Under the pieces are notes generated by a model, which saw only the letters and a program-made list of their open reading frames with translations, had not been told where the DNA came from and did not search any database. Shown piece by piece: positions 1 to 11,300 of a stretch of 64,000 nt of DNA (position 1 is the stretch's first letter; each line of letters begins with the position of its first letter). This stretch comes from Trebouxia sp. TZW2008 (Eukaryota > Chlorophyta > Trebouxiophyceae > Trebouxiales > Trebouxiaceae), in the NCBI GenBank assembly GCA_002118135.1, contig BDIU01000463.1, positions 1 to 64,000 on the forward strand, written 5' to 3'. The position numbers were made by a program, and so were the translations under genes.

Positions 1-66
1 GGCAATGGCAATGGCAATGGCAATGGCAATGGCAATGGCAATGGCAATGGCAATGGCAATGGCAAC
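1..66. repeat. (GGCAAT)n hexanucleotide microsatellite
   Basis: About eleven perfect head-to-tail copies of GGCAAT begin at the first base, so the array probably extends to the left of the window. One frame reads as alternating Met-Ala, which is a by-product of the repeat and not evidence of a gene. Confidence 0.95.
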
Positions 67-2702
67 AAACATTGTCATCATCATGACATATCATTGCACA
101 TGTGGAGCATTGGCTGGGGTGCGGGCCAAGTATCCTCATTTGTTTGAGGGCTGCGGTCATAACTGCTTTTTTGTTGCGCACCATGAATATTTGGGGTTGT
201 TTCACTATGTCATGGACTGCCTGGATTTCATGGACATGTCGTCCTTGCCACTGTGTGGCACATGCGATCAGCCTTGTTGGCTGGCTTAAAGCATGTACAA
301 ATTACTCTCTCTCTCTCACATATACCGTTGTCTGCATCAAATAGTAATGGTATGTATAAAATGGTACAATAATGATGCTTACAGTGATAACTGTAAGCAA
401 ATACGATATCATTGCAACGGGAATGTCAAAGGTCACTTCAACTACCAGTGGTCCAGCTGCCCCTGGTAGCAATTCCAGATAAGACAAACGGCTGGAGACT
501 TAGTGCTTTCCAGTAGCGTTTTGCAGCAGATGGCTTGCCAGCTGCAAAAGTAACATGGGTCACCAAGCTGAAGCTGAAGTGCAAGGGCTGCAAAAGGCCC
601 TTGGTCTGATGCAAGATTTTCTAAGTTCGGTAATTGCTTTGCGGCCCAAATATGTAAAGACAGTCCCATGATGTATAAGTGATCAAGCTGTAGCTGCCAA
701 TTTGCATGCATGCCTTGACGGCAGCTTTTATGTATCTACAACCTTTTGCAGTGTCACGGTTGATAAACAATAAGAATAGGTTTCCGGACATCTATATAGG
801 ACCCTTTTGGCAAGGCTAACCGTTACATGCAGGGTCATGTCATGGGGCAAGAGGTCATGGCTTGTTACAGCATATTGGAACAGCAGCACTTGCAGAATTG
901 GATCAGACTTGAAGTGCTGACGAAGCTCTTGAATTCTGACTGCTTCATCTGTCCCCATCACCTGCTGAGGTTTTGCGCTCTGATTGTCATTTGCTTCTGC
1001 AGGGTGGTGTGATGGGCTGTGCAGGAGGGTGCAAATTGTTGCTGAAACTTCAGGCACAACAGAAAAAAAGTCTCAAGCTGTAGGCATCATAAAAGGAGCC
1101 TTTGTACTCAGAAGCAGCGCTGGATTGTGCCCCAGAGGCGCTGCATTCATCAGCTTGTCAGACAACGGCAGGTGGCATTATCAACAATGCTCACCTGAAT
1201 CGTGACTGTTCCAGGGCACCCACCAAAAAAGCCGATATGTATCATTGATGCACCTGTTACATCTATTAAATGCTCAATTGTGAGGGAAGCTTGCATCTTG
1301 TACTATATTGCGTTTGTCTGGGTGTGTTCGTCAGCAATGGCAATTTGAGCATGTAGCTGTTGAGCACTAGTGCAGTGTGTCTGTACCACCAAATGTACCA
1401 CCAAGGTGTCAAGTATCCAGTGGTTTTGAATCAATTGAACGTCAAAAGCATTGTACTGTTTGGCTTGCGTCGAACAAGCAAAGTTTTTTAGGGTACTAAA
1501 GTTGGGTCTTTGAAATTTCACTATTACTAAAACATGTATTCTGCTTTACGACCTGTGGTGTCGGGCGTAGTAGCAACAAGTGTCAAAACATCACAGAAGG
1601 CTGCTAAGTATTTTGAGCATTACACAACACCACAGGAGGGTGCTGAGTGTCACGTGTTGATTTGTACAGATTGAGATCAGTATAGTGCACTTCACCCAGC
1701 AGTGAGCATAACTCTTTGAGCGCAATCCACTCAGCCCCTCGAAAGACTTTTTGACTGCTTGTACCTGTCAACCTCGCCTCCCTCCACCAGTGACGGCTTG
1801 AATTACTGCGTGTGGTATGTATCACACTTGAGACAATGTTGCTATGTTAGCTTTTTGTACTGTAAGATGCTTGTGTAGTCACATGGTATGTATCACAGTT
1901 GAGACAATGTTGCCTTATTAGCTTTTTGTACTGTAAGATGCTTGTGTTGTTGCCCATGAAGATGAAATCAGAGTGCACAGCATCCCTCACTGTCCACATC
2001 ATGAGGCCTTACATCCTAAAGGCATGCTGCACACCTTTTAAGCACTTGCTATCTATGCCTTTGTAAACAGGCTCTTGCAATAGCCGCCATGCGCAACTTG
2101 CAAGCAGCTGATTGTGAGCTTGCAATAACACAGCAACAGCTTCAAACCATGTGGACGCATGTGTGCCAGCTTACACTTGGCAGCAGAAGCGCTGACCACC
2201 TGCACATTCAATGATTCGAACACTAAACGCGCTTCATCACCTAAATCCCCAAAATCACACAGTGTGCATAGCCTACACTTTGTGGTCCTGGGCTACAGGC
2301 TCTAGCAATGCCACTGCGACGAACTGAAGTGACAACAACTAATAAGTCCTGCATCAGCATCTGCCTTTGCATGCCTGCAAATGCAAGCTCCGAAACCACC
2401 CACAAGTCTCAGCGGAGACTTTGCGCCTGACGCACGCGTGGTCCGCTGCAAACGTCTCAATAGAAGCAGAAGACAGCGCTCAGCCTTGTGCTGCACGATT
2501 TTGCTGTCGCAACTGCGATTCGCCGGCGAGCTGCTCGTTATTGTTTGATCTGCCATCTTTAAACGACACCTTTTCCGTACAATCAGTGACGTCTTGAGCC
2601 GACATGAGCGCAACTATATCAGAACACATGGTGTCACCCACCTTCCATTGCTCATGGCGTGATCAATGAGGATCGCGGCCTGATGGCGCAGCCTACCAGA
2701 AT
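67..2702. other. Gene-poor region with no supported CDS
   Basis: Only short open frames occur on both strands, and none shows a recognisable domain or a consistent splice pattern. Positions about 195-300 resemble an intronic stretch at about 53690-53785 and are probably a dispersed repeat. A two-copy tandem repeat lies near 1812-1957. The stretch from about 2360 to 2640 is richer in CpG than its surroundings and immediately precedes the ITPK4-like start, so it may hold that gene's promoter or 5' UTR. A gene whose main part lies to the left cannot be excluded for the first kilobase. Confidence 0.5.
1812..1957. repeat. Two-copy tandem repeat, about 72 bp unit
   Basis: Two adjacent units both carry GGTATGTATCACA, GAGACAATGTTGC and TTAGCTTTTTGTACTGTAAG. 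They differ by a few substitutions and small indels. There is no coding potential. Confidence 0.85.
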
Positions 2703-5700
2703 ATGCCAGAGGGATTGCGAGGCATAGTCCTGCAAGCCGATCTCCTTGCATCCGGCATTTCTGCAGGTCATATACTGAGTTGAAGCTGTCACATATTATC
2801 GCGCATCTCCAGCGCAGTTCACTGAACGGACTTGTCCTTTCTTAGGTCAGGTAGCTACCACAGAGCAGTGCCTGCAGCGTTTGGTCTTGGGTGGCGTTCA
2901 AATCTGTGTTGTCAGCCAAGCTGGCACAGCGGAAGAATACCTGCCCAAGCAACAGCTGCTCACCAAGCACCAGCTGCCTGAAGGCATCACATCAGTGACA
3001 ACTCAGCCGAGGGTTTTGGCAACATGTCTCAGGTAAGTCGCCAAGACCACCCTGGGGCACTGAGACACCAGCCAGAAGCTGCTGATGGGTCAAGTTTTCT
3101 TTGGCTCCACTGCAGGGCTGTAGCCGCACAAATGTCTCTTGCTGCCTCAGCTGTGGGGTATGCAGCTGTGGCATCACAGGAGGCGTCAGCTGCATGCAAG
3201 ATTGCAGGACTTCAGCTCATACCTCTCCGCAACAATGTGAGCTGGCTGTCAATTTTGTTGCTGTTGCAGCTGCATGCAACGCCTGACAACACCTTGCTTC
3301 CATATTGCAAAAGCGCCAACCTGTCGTCATTAGTACATTCAACCCTGTCAGAAAACAAACAAAAATAGCTCAAGCATAGACTTTGCCATGTGCTGCAGAT
3401 GAACAACGTTCACCTATCACAGCTGCTTAACCACATCGCTAACAGCCACAGCCAGCACAGTCAAGCCCTAATCATGTCTGTGCATCACAAATTCCTGCCA
3501 GAAAATAAAGAGCAATTTCTTTTGACAAGCACATCACCTGCTGCAGGACAATGTTCCACACTTGTCACAGCTGCTAAATTACATTGCTGACAGCCACAGA
3601 AGAAACAGCAATGCCCTAGTTGTGGGCTACACCATGAAGCCCTCCAGGGAGAGGAATGTAGCCTCCAGAGGGCTGTTGCCTCTAACTGCCCCTCATAGCA
3701 TGTGCTTTGTCCCCATTGACTTTGCCCGGCCTTTGGAGCAGCAAGGACCCTTTGATGTCATGCTGCACAAGGTCAGACTTATCTGCTTGTAGTCTCTTGC
3801 TTGATTTACACATTGGCAACATGGCGCGTCTTGAGGCTGGCAGCAGCAGTCGCAGCATCAGCAGCAGCTACTGAAACATTGACTTGGTCCGACCTTTGGG
3901 GCAGCAACGACACTTTGATATCATGCTGCGCAATGTCAGCGTGGTTTGACGGTGCTCTCTTGCATATATCATGACCATTGCTCATAGCATGTGCTTTGTG
4001 CATTGACTGCGCCCGGCCTTTGGAGCAGCCAGGAAACTTGACATCATGCTGCACGAGGTCAATTGCTGATGCTATAAAGCCCTTGCCAGTTGAGTCCTCT
4101 ATCTACCAACGCGTCTAAGGAGACTGTCAGACTATGGGCTGCCGTGAGTGCATGCATGCTTTGTCCTGTTGAAGTGTTCAGGGCTGTATAATGGTCATTC
4201 GTGTGTGTTCTGGCATGCAATGAGATGTCACAGATTGCTGTTGTGATGCCAGTTTGTGCTGCATGCCCATCAGGCTGCATTCAAGCGCAGTTGGATCTGC
4301 AGAAGAATGCCTGTGCAACTCTACCCACTCAATCAGGACGTATGGGCAGATCTTCTATCACACAAACAGCTTTCTGACTGCTGACCTGCAGGCAGCTGGC
4401 TGAGTTGATCAGCAGGGGGCCGTTGCAGCTGCCCTACTTCTCAGCATGCCTTGACAAGCTGCGTGCAGGAGGTCACACAGAGCATTACAGCTGCAAGGGC
4501 TAAATGAAAGCCTGTTGCCTCTGACTGCATGGTGTATGCAGGCAACGGATGAGTTGATCAGCAGAGGGCCATTGCAGCTGCCCTACTTTTCAGCACGCAT
4601 TGCCTCCCTGGCGGCCTACACCAAGGCACACCCATACACACTGCTAGTAGACTGCCTGGAAAAAGTGCAACAGGTCAGCCTCATCAGAAGTTGTTTGAGT
4701 GGCTGATTGCAGGCCTCCCACCGAGGCATATTCAGAATTAGCCGACAAACTGGCTGTCATACTTCCAGAAACCCCCACATATGAGATAGCCAACAAATCA
4801 CAGCATCTGCCACCTCCTCGTTGCGCATTGTGTGTGCGTCATGCCTTGAGCAATGAAAGTGAGCATGTGCGACATCATGACCACCTGGTGGCCTGCACCA
4901 GGGCACACCCCCAAGCCCTGCTAGCGGACTTTGTACAGAAAGTGCAACAAGTAAAGCTCCTGGCATCAATATCTATGTGCTTTGTGGAATGTAGCTGCAA
5001 TGCTATTGATGGTTGTAAGCAGCTTGACATGTGTCCCACTGTGTTTGAGAACCATCCCCTGTGATATCCAAACAGCATGTGCACTTGCTGCTGTGAGTGT
5101 CTGAGAAATCAGTGCAGTGCATGACTGTTGGAGCAGAGATCTGACTATGTCATCTGACTATGTCCTTTTTCTTTTTGTTGATTTTCTAATTGATAATTCC
5201 AACAATGCAGTGAAGATGAAGCTATTCCAGATATCAGCATGTCTTCTGGCCAAGGCAAAATTGAGGGTGCCAGGAGGGATGCAGGCGCTCACATGTCTTG
5301 ACTTTGATGCATAGCTGCTGTCGAAGTGGTATGCTGACTGGTTGACTTGTGATGATGCAGGTGATAGACAGGCAGACCTTGACCCGGTGCTTGGAGGAAG
5401 CCACAGCAGCTGCTCAGGCACAGGGCTTCCCAGTGCAGACGCCCCCTTCCGTGCAGGCAAGATCTTTTTCATTATTCAGGCACAGTGATCTTCTCTGCCA
5501 ATACCCCTTTCTGTACAGGCAGACAAAAATCTTGGCATCAAGTATGTCATGCATACTGTTGCACATGTCCTGGACAGGCACAGGCCTTCCAAATGCAGAT
5601 GACCCCTCCGCGCAGGCAAGATCAGTCTCAGCATTTGTTTTGTGCACTTCATTGCTTGAGGCAGACACAAGGATTCTCAGTGCACATGCCCCTTATGTGC

Positions 5701-7960
5701 AGGCAAGTCTTGTTCTGGCTCTTGTTCATTTATGCATTTGGTTGGTGCAGCTTGGTGGTTGCACATATGTTGCTTGCAATAACTGTGCTCGTCAACAAGC
5801 TTTGCTGGTCATGTGAGCAATCCAGCCAGCAATGTCTGCTGCAGATTTAGGTCTTGTCAAGTCTCATGATCCACTTTGGAGAGCTGGTCAGACCAGGGAC
5901 AAAATCTCTTCTTGTAAATTGACACAAGATGTATTCTTCTGAGTAAGGTAACCTTGCTCTGCTGTAGGTGGACAGGCTAGGCCCAGATGCTGAGACCAGG
6001 CATCTTTTGGCACAAAGCGGCGTCCGACTGCCCTGCATTGTGCAGCCTTCTGTATCTGATACTGTGTAAACAGCTTCTCAGACTGATGATCCTGCAGGTG
6101 GATAGGCTAGGCCCAGATGCTGAGACAAGGCATCTATTGGCACAAAGTGGCATCCGATTGCCCTGCATTGTGAAGCCGCGGGTGGCATGCGGCACTCCTG
6201 AAGCTCACGAGATGGCAGTCGTTCTGCATGAGGCTGGCTTCCAAATTCTGCAGGTACGATCTATTCTCCTCCCTGCTTGCATGGGCCATAGGTTTTGCCA
6301 TGCTCTTTTTGCAGATGCATGCTTAGGTTTCATCCCTACTTCAGCGGTTACAGCGCTTCTGAGCACTTAAATTCTGTCGATTGTACTGTGTGCACAGTTC
6401 TGCTGCAAGGGAAAATTTAGACAGCTTGCTGTGCGTGAGGGTGCATCATATCGGTTTTGCTGTCTGCCCGCCAGTGTCTTTGCATTGCAACAGTCTCTCA
6501 GGTATCTACTACACCATTTCTGTGCTTTCTCTTGACTTCTGGTATCAACAGCCCCAAACGGTGGGCTTGCTGTCAGCATATTGCTTCAAGCCTTGTTTGA
6601 CTGGTGGCACCTGCTGATGTGACAACAGGGCTCTTGTTGCTCCAGGTGTCCTTGCCAGGTTGTGTGCAGCAGTTCATCAATCACAGCAGCGTGCTCCACA
6701 AGGTGTATGTCATTGGCGATCAGGTGAAGTATTTGCTCAGCTCCCCTCTCTGGCAGTAGTCCGATGAAGCTGAGTTGTCTTGTGTCCATTTCATGGCAGG
6801 GTGCACTGCTTGTGTGAGCAAACCACCTCAGAATGCAGTGCCAACTGCATCATTCAGGCAATGCACAGGTGGCGCTCGTGCAAAAGGCCTGTTTTGTGTA
6901 ATGCTTGCTGCACAATCAAATGTTTTGCAAATGGGCATTCATCAGAAGAGAGATCAAACTGAGTTTATGCACTGCTTTGGAATACATATGTTCAAACTGA
7001 GTAAGTGTGCAGATGCATGTGGCACAACGGCAGTCCATCCCCAACCTGCCTGCAGCACCAACACAAGCAGCCAGCCTGCCTCCAGTCATTGCCTTTGACA
7101 GCCTGAAGTCCTTGCCACAGAGAGACTATTTGCAGCCCCACTACGAGTCACAACAGACCCCTCCAGGTACAAGTGCGCTGTAAGATTGCTGGTTGTCAGA
7201 AATCATCGCTGGGTTTTGTTTTATGCAGAGGTACTGCACATAGAGAAACATTGTAGACAAAAGGAACAAGTCCACACCTGCATCATACCAAAGTGCTTCG
7301 CAGCCTGCTAGCTGCTGGATTGTCACTATATGGTGTGTTCTGCATCATACGCTTCAATTTTCTGGCACTGCTACATCTGTGGACTCACTTGAGCGAAAAG
7401 CTGCAGCAGGGATTGACAAGTGCTATTGCCGCATTCTGAGACGTCAGCGCAGCTGTTGACAGTCATCACAAGTGCAGCTATCTTGCAAGCCAGCAAATTT
7501 GCAGAAATGAGCTGGTTTTCAGGAGCAGATGCAAATGCGCTCTCAGCGTCGCATTTGACTGTGTGCTGCTGTTGCTATAGGGTCAAGCTTGAGAAGCGAG
7601 GTTGTGCAAATCATCACAGAAGAGTTGAGGAGAAAGCTAGAGTTGACGCTCTTTGGCTATGACATTGTAGTGGAGGATGCAACAGGTATAGTTTACCATG
7701 ATTTATTGCAGCCACAGTTGCCATGATTATTGCTATGGTATTTGGCTGTGACCTGCCAGCAACACCTGCAAAATTCTTGGATAGTCTGTCAGCTGCCAAT
7801 TGTTTGCTTTGCAGGTGTACACTTCATCATTGATGTCAACTACTTTCCCTCATACAAAGAGTTTCCTGAGGCTGCAAAAGCTCTCTCTGAGGTATTGAAA
7901 GCAGCTTACCACAAGCACAGACAAGACGTGCCAGCTCCATACGATGGACAAACCATATGA
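2703..7960 (+). CDS. ITPK4: ITPK4-like inositol polyphosphate 5/6-kinase
   Basis: ATP-grasp kinase that phosphorylates inositol tris/tetrakisphosphates, expected in the cytosol or nucleus on the route to higher inositol phosphates. Eleven exons fit in phase: 2703-2766, 2846-3032, 3116-3236, 3547-3771, 4542-4673, 5361-5456, 6098-6253, 6646-6723, 7013-7166, 7581-7685, 7815-7960, giving 487 aa, about the length I recall for plant ITPK4. Diagnostic segments in order: VGYTMKPSRE, FVPIDFARPLEQQGPFD with LHK, LPCIVKPRVACGTPEAH (nucleotide-binding lysine region), QQFINHSSVLHKVYVIGD, IAFDSLKSLP, LTLFGYDIVVED, and IIDVNYFPSYKEFPE (metal-binding D and N). The start is the ATG before LRGIVLQADLL, which lines up with the plant N-terminus. 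The intron after exon 6 has a GC donor (CAG|GCAAGA) supported by phase. Several introns carry decayed copies of adjacent exons. The gene is convergent with RCC2. Confidence 0.9.
3396..3480 (+). pseudogene. Decayed copy of ITPK4 exon 4, 5' part
   Basis: Reads HLSQLLNHIANSHSQHSQ, against HLSQLLNYIADSHRRNSN at the start of the real exon (3547-3771). It is preceded by its own CTGCAG acceptor and breaks off before the conserved VGYTMKP segment. It lies in the intron just upstream of the exon it copies. Confidence 0.8.
3875..4060 (+). pseudogene. Two decayed copies of ITPK4 exon 4, 3' end
   Basis: Two stretches, about 3885-3940 and 3983-4055, repeat the exon-end sequence CGGCCTTTGGAGCAGC followed by ATCATGCTGC and a GT donor-like position. 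Both lie downstream of the real exon end at 3771 and carry substitutions that break the frame. Confidence 0.8.
4389..4470 (+). pseudogene. Decayed copy of ITPK4 exon 5, 5' part
   Basis: A TGCAG acceptor is followed by GAGTTGATCAGCAGGGGGCC and a leucine-proline-tyrosine stretch matching exon 5 (4542-4673), including CTGCCCTACTTCTCAGC. The copy is abandoned before the end of the exon and lies immediately upstream of it. Confidence 0.85.
4863..4952 (+). pseudogene. Decayed copy of ITPK4 exon 5, 3' part
   Basis: Reads CTRAHPQALLADFVQKVQQ followed by GTAAAG, against YTKAHPYTLLVDCLEKVQQ|GTCAGC in the real exon. It keeps the exon end and a donor-like site and lies downstream of the real exon. Confidence 0.85.
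5480..5712 (+). pseudogene. Three decayed copies of ITPK4 exon 6, 3' end
   Basis: Near 5486-5525, 5577-5620 and 5655-5708 the sequence repeats the exon 6 tail (CAGGGCTTCCCAGTGCAGAC, then CCCCTTCCGTGCAG|GCAAG). Two of the three copies keep a CAGGCAAG GC-type donor context. All lie downstream of the real exon end at 5456. Confidence 0.75.
5969..6052 (+). pseudogene. Decayed copy of ITPK4 exon 7, 5' part
   Basis: Reads VDRLGPDAETRHLLAQSG then RLPCIV, nearly identical to the start of real exon 7 at 6098, including its acceptor. It then diverges before the KPRVACGTPEAH segment. The two units are about 130 bp apart. Confidence 0.9.
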
Positions 7961-8095
7961 TGCCATCTGGGTCGACTCTGTGCAGCATTTGTGACCCAAA
8001 TGGACGAGGCAGCAACAGCCTGAAGAGCCCATGTGTCTTTGGCAGGAATTGATGCAGGCTGAACACAACATCAGTCAAGATGGCTCTGTTCCATC

Positions 8096-8100
8096 TGTAA
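8096..8100 (+). terminator. Candidate polyadenylation signal TGTAA (ITPK4)
   Basis: A TGTAA pentamer lies 136 bp after the ITPK4-like stop codon. TGTAA is the usual near-upstream poly(A) element of green algae. A pentamer occurs often by chance, so this is suggestive only. Confidence 0.35.
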
Positions 8101-8196
8101 ATAATGCTAGTCAGATTGACGTTGCAGTGCTTGTGAGCAGCGTCCTTTTAATTGGGCAATTGGAACGACCATCAAAGGACATTGATGAGATGACCT

Positions 8197-8201
8197 TTAC
8201 A
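8197..8201 (-). terminator. Candidate polyadenylation signal TGTAA (RCC2)
   Basis: TTACA on the plus strand, that is TGTAA on the coding strand, 111 bp after the RCC2 stop codon. A second one lies at 8207-8211. It is therefore possible that the convergent transcripts of ITPK4 and RCC2 end within about 100 bp of each other. Confidence 0.35.
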
Positions 8202-8311
8202 TGTCATTACACGACCTGAAATATTGCTCTGATGCAGCAGCATGTCAGCTGGAAACAGCTTGATAACGAAATGAGAAGGACGGAGTCATTCATTGCGACT
8301 TGAGTACTGGG

Positions 8312-11300
8312 TCACTTCTTGGCTTTGCCCCGTGCTTTTGGCGCTGCTCCCTCATCATCGGCCTTTCTTTTGCCTGCAGCTGCCTTGCCTACAAGTGATC
8401 AAGGAGGCATAATGCACATGGCTTTGTCAACTGTCACAAGCCAAGCTGACTGTTGTGCATTTTGGGGGTGTTGATCAGCTGTCATGCTGCACCTGGTGCG
8501 TGCAAACGACCATATCAGCTGACACATATCACACAAGGCCACTGAGCCTAGACAGCATCAGAGCCAATCATGTAAACAGGCAGATGATGCTCACAGACAA
8601 AGGCCCATTGCATCATGAGATGTTGACATCACAGCCAATCATGCAGGCAGGCAATGGTCACAGATACAGGCGCATTGCATCATGTGGTGTTGACATGACA
8701 GCAGTACCTGCAGCTGCCTTGCCTTTCCCCTTTGCTGCCGCCGCTTTCCCCTTGCCTGCAATAGGTGCATGATGTGTTAATCACAGTTAGCAAAAGCTGC
8801 ATGAGCCTTCTGACTACACACGCTGCTCGTGTGCTGTAAGCCAGGCATGTAATGTCAATTTGCTTCAGTAGTTGGCACCATAAACACACAAAGTTGTCTC
8901 CTGTTCTCCTTTCAGTAATATAGGTGCTATCAGCCGGATAATGAATTATGGCCTTTGCCCAGAGCAATGGGATGCATGCTTAGTACCTGCCTAGCAATTG
9001 ACCAGCGGTACGGGCATGACACCAACATTCACAGTTGCACACAAGATCACCTTTGGCAGGTGCTGGGGCCTCTGGTTCTGGGGTTGCTTCTTCTTCTGCA
9101 ACTGCTGGCTCAAACACTTCAAGGGCTTCCACCTGCACTCACAACAAAGCGGATGAGGCACAGTAAAAAGGATGATGCCAAAAGAGACAAACGATGAACG
9201 CTACGGCTGACTCGAGGAACTGCGCCAAATGCAGGGCGAACGCATCAAGCTTGGACATCTGCATGTGCAAGTTGTCATGTTGAGTACAGTGAATTTGCAC
9301 AATGACCTGCCAAACTTGTCAGCCTGGAGAGTGCTATCATGGTTCAGGAAGCATCTACCAACCTGAGCATGAGCTTGCTTGCAAGCTGCCAGAGACTGGC
9401 ATGACAATCTGCGAAAGCATTTTGCAGCTTATCATTGCCACTCAATGCACTTGAGTCCAGGCTACAGATGTAGCCTATCCTCATTATGACAACTCTCTGC
9501 TGTTGTAGTCCCAACACGCCTGTTTCTTTGCCAGCTGTCCTGGCTGCTTGTTGATGGCATGCCAGATGATGCATGGGACTGCACCTGCTTGCTGCCAGCT
9601 TGAACCAAGAAGAGGGTTGTGCCAGTGCTTCACTAGTGAGTCAAAATGCACTTGACATTTGTATATTGGCTTTTGGGTCCTCGTCTACTGCAGCCTCACA
9701 TTGCACTGGGGGCCTGACCTGCTTGCTACCAGGCTGAACCAGGAAGAGGGTGTGCCCAATGCCGCATGCCACTTGGTGCGTATGCAGCCCCTCCAGCGCC
9801 ACCACCTTGTCAGGGTTGGCACTGCTCTTCTTCCCGTTGGGACCAAACCCTAGCTCACCATTCTGCGCTTGGCCCCTGCAAGGGGGTCGTATCATCATTG
9901 CCACCAACATGCGGTCTAATAGGATTGTATGACCCAGCTAGATGCATACAGAGCAATGAACTGCCTCCAAAAAGTTCTGTCCACAGCCAGTCTGTGCCTA
10001 GCCAGCACATGTTGTCTCTACATGCTACATTGGTATGCATTGACCATCGGCAACAGTGCCTGTTGAGCTGGCCTAGCCCAACATGCGGTGCTGTGTCATA
10101 GCTCACCATTTTGCGCTTGACCCCTGCAATAGCCGCATTTTGCGATGTTGTTGCTGGCTTATCCATTTGGTCTATTAAAGTGCAAATGATTTGTGACGTT
10201 GTCTTTACATGTTGCACTATCATGCGTCAACACCAGCGCTTTTTTGTGAGCCCAAGCCCAGTAGTGGCGCAGTATCATAGCTCAGCGTTTCACTCTTGGC
10301 CCCTGCAACAGCAGCATACGCTGTCTTGACCTGCTACGTTGTCATGCATCCACACTAGGGCTTTTCAAGTTGGTCCAAGCCCAGCAATGGTGCTATGTCA
10401 TCATCTGTCGTTTTGCACATGGCCCCTGCAAATAGTAGCATGTGCTGTCTCTACATGCGGAATTGTCATGCACCAACGCCAGGCAACAGCGCACAGCGTT
10501 GTGCTGCAAGCCTTAGCTCAAGATTCTGCACAGTAGCCGCAAATGCTGTCATACGCCTACATGCTGTACTGACATGCATCAGCAACGGACAACAGTGCTG
10601 TGTTGCGTAGGTTCCAAGCCCAGACGGGGCGCTTTTCAGGTGCCCAGTTTGTCCACAGCTGAGCAGCCACTCGTAACTCACAGTGCGGTCTTTTCACAGC
10701 AACATGAGCTGGCAGCAGCTGCTGAGCTGTGCACAAGTCAAGAGAATGACAAAGCATCACCCTGAGGCTTGGAATACTGAGGCATAGATGCCTCAGAACT
10801 GGTGAGTGTCTGTTTCGTCATGTCCAAATACTCACATGGTGAGTGCTTGTAGAGGACACTGTGCCGCACACATCGACTGCGGACATCAGACAGTTACAGA
10901 ACGTCTGAAGCTGTTGCAAGTAATGTGGTCTAGTCCAGCAATCAGCAACACTTCTGTTGAAGGACAGCATGCCACAGCACAATTGACTGATAGCCAAGCT
11001 CCTTGAGGCGCAACCCATATCATGTTGCAATTGACGAATCCGCAGCAACTGCGCAATGAGTGGTGTCATCAACCGCATGATGACTAATTTGTCAGCAGCA
11101 ATTCAGTGGAGGGTGATGGAGCATGTGATATTTCAGCAGTCAATATGGTGGACTGTGAATCTACCATGTGATGGTTGACTGATCAGCAGCAACTGCGTAG
11201 TGGGTGGCTCCAGCAGCCATGTGGCGAATGCCCCAGCCGGAAAGGTCCTGGAAGGGCTTGGGGTACATCTGGTTGTCCCCAGACGTCTTCCACTTGCCAC

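Noticed and set aside
5..289. Open frame coding for a Met-Ala repeat protein
   Set aside because: It is the translation of a GGCAAT microsatellite; no homology or splice context.
6790..6860. Additional ITPK4 exon reading CEQTTSECSANC
   Set aside because: The phase does not fit exon 8, which ends in phase 0, and the conserved HVAQRQSIP segment is supplied by the exon at 7013.
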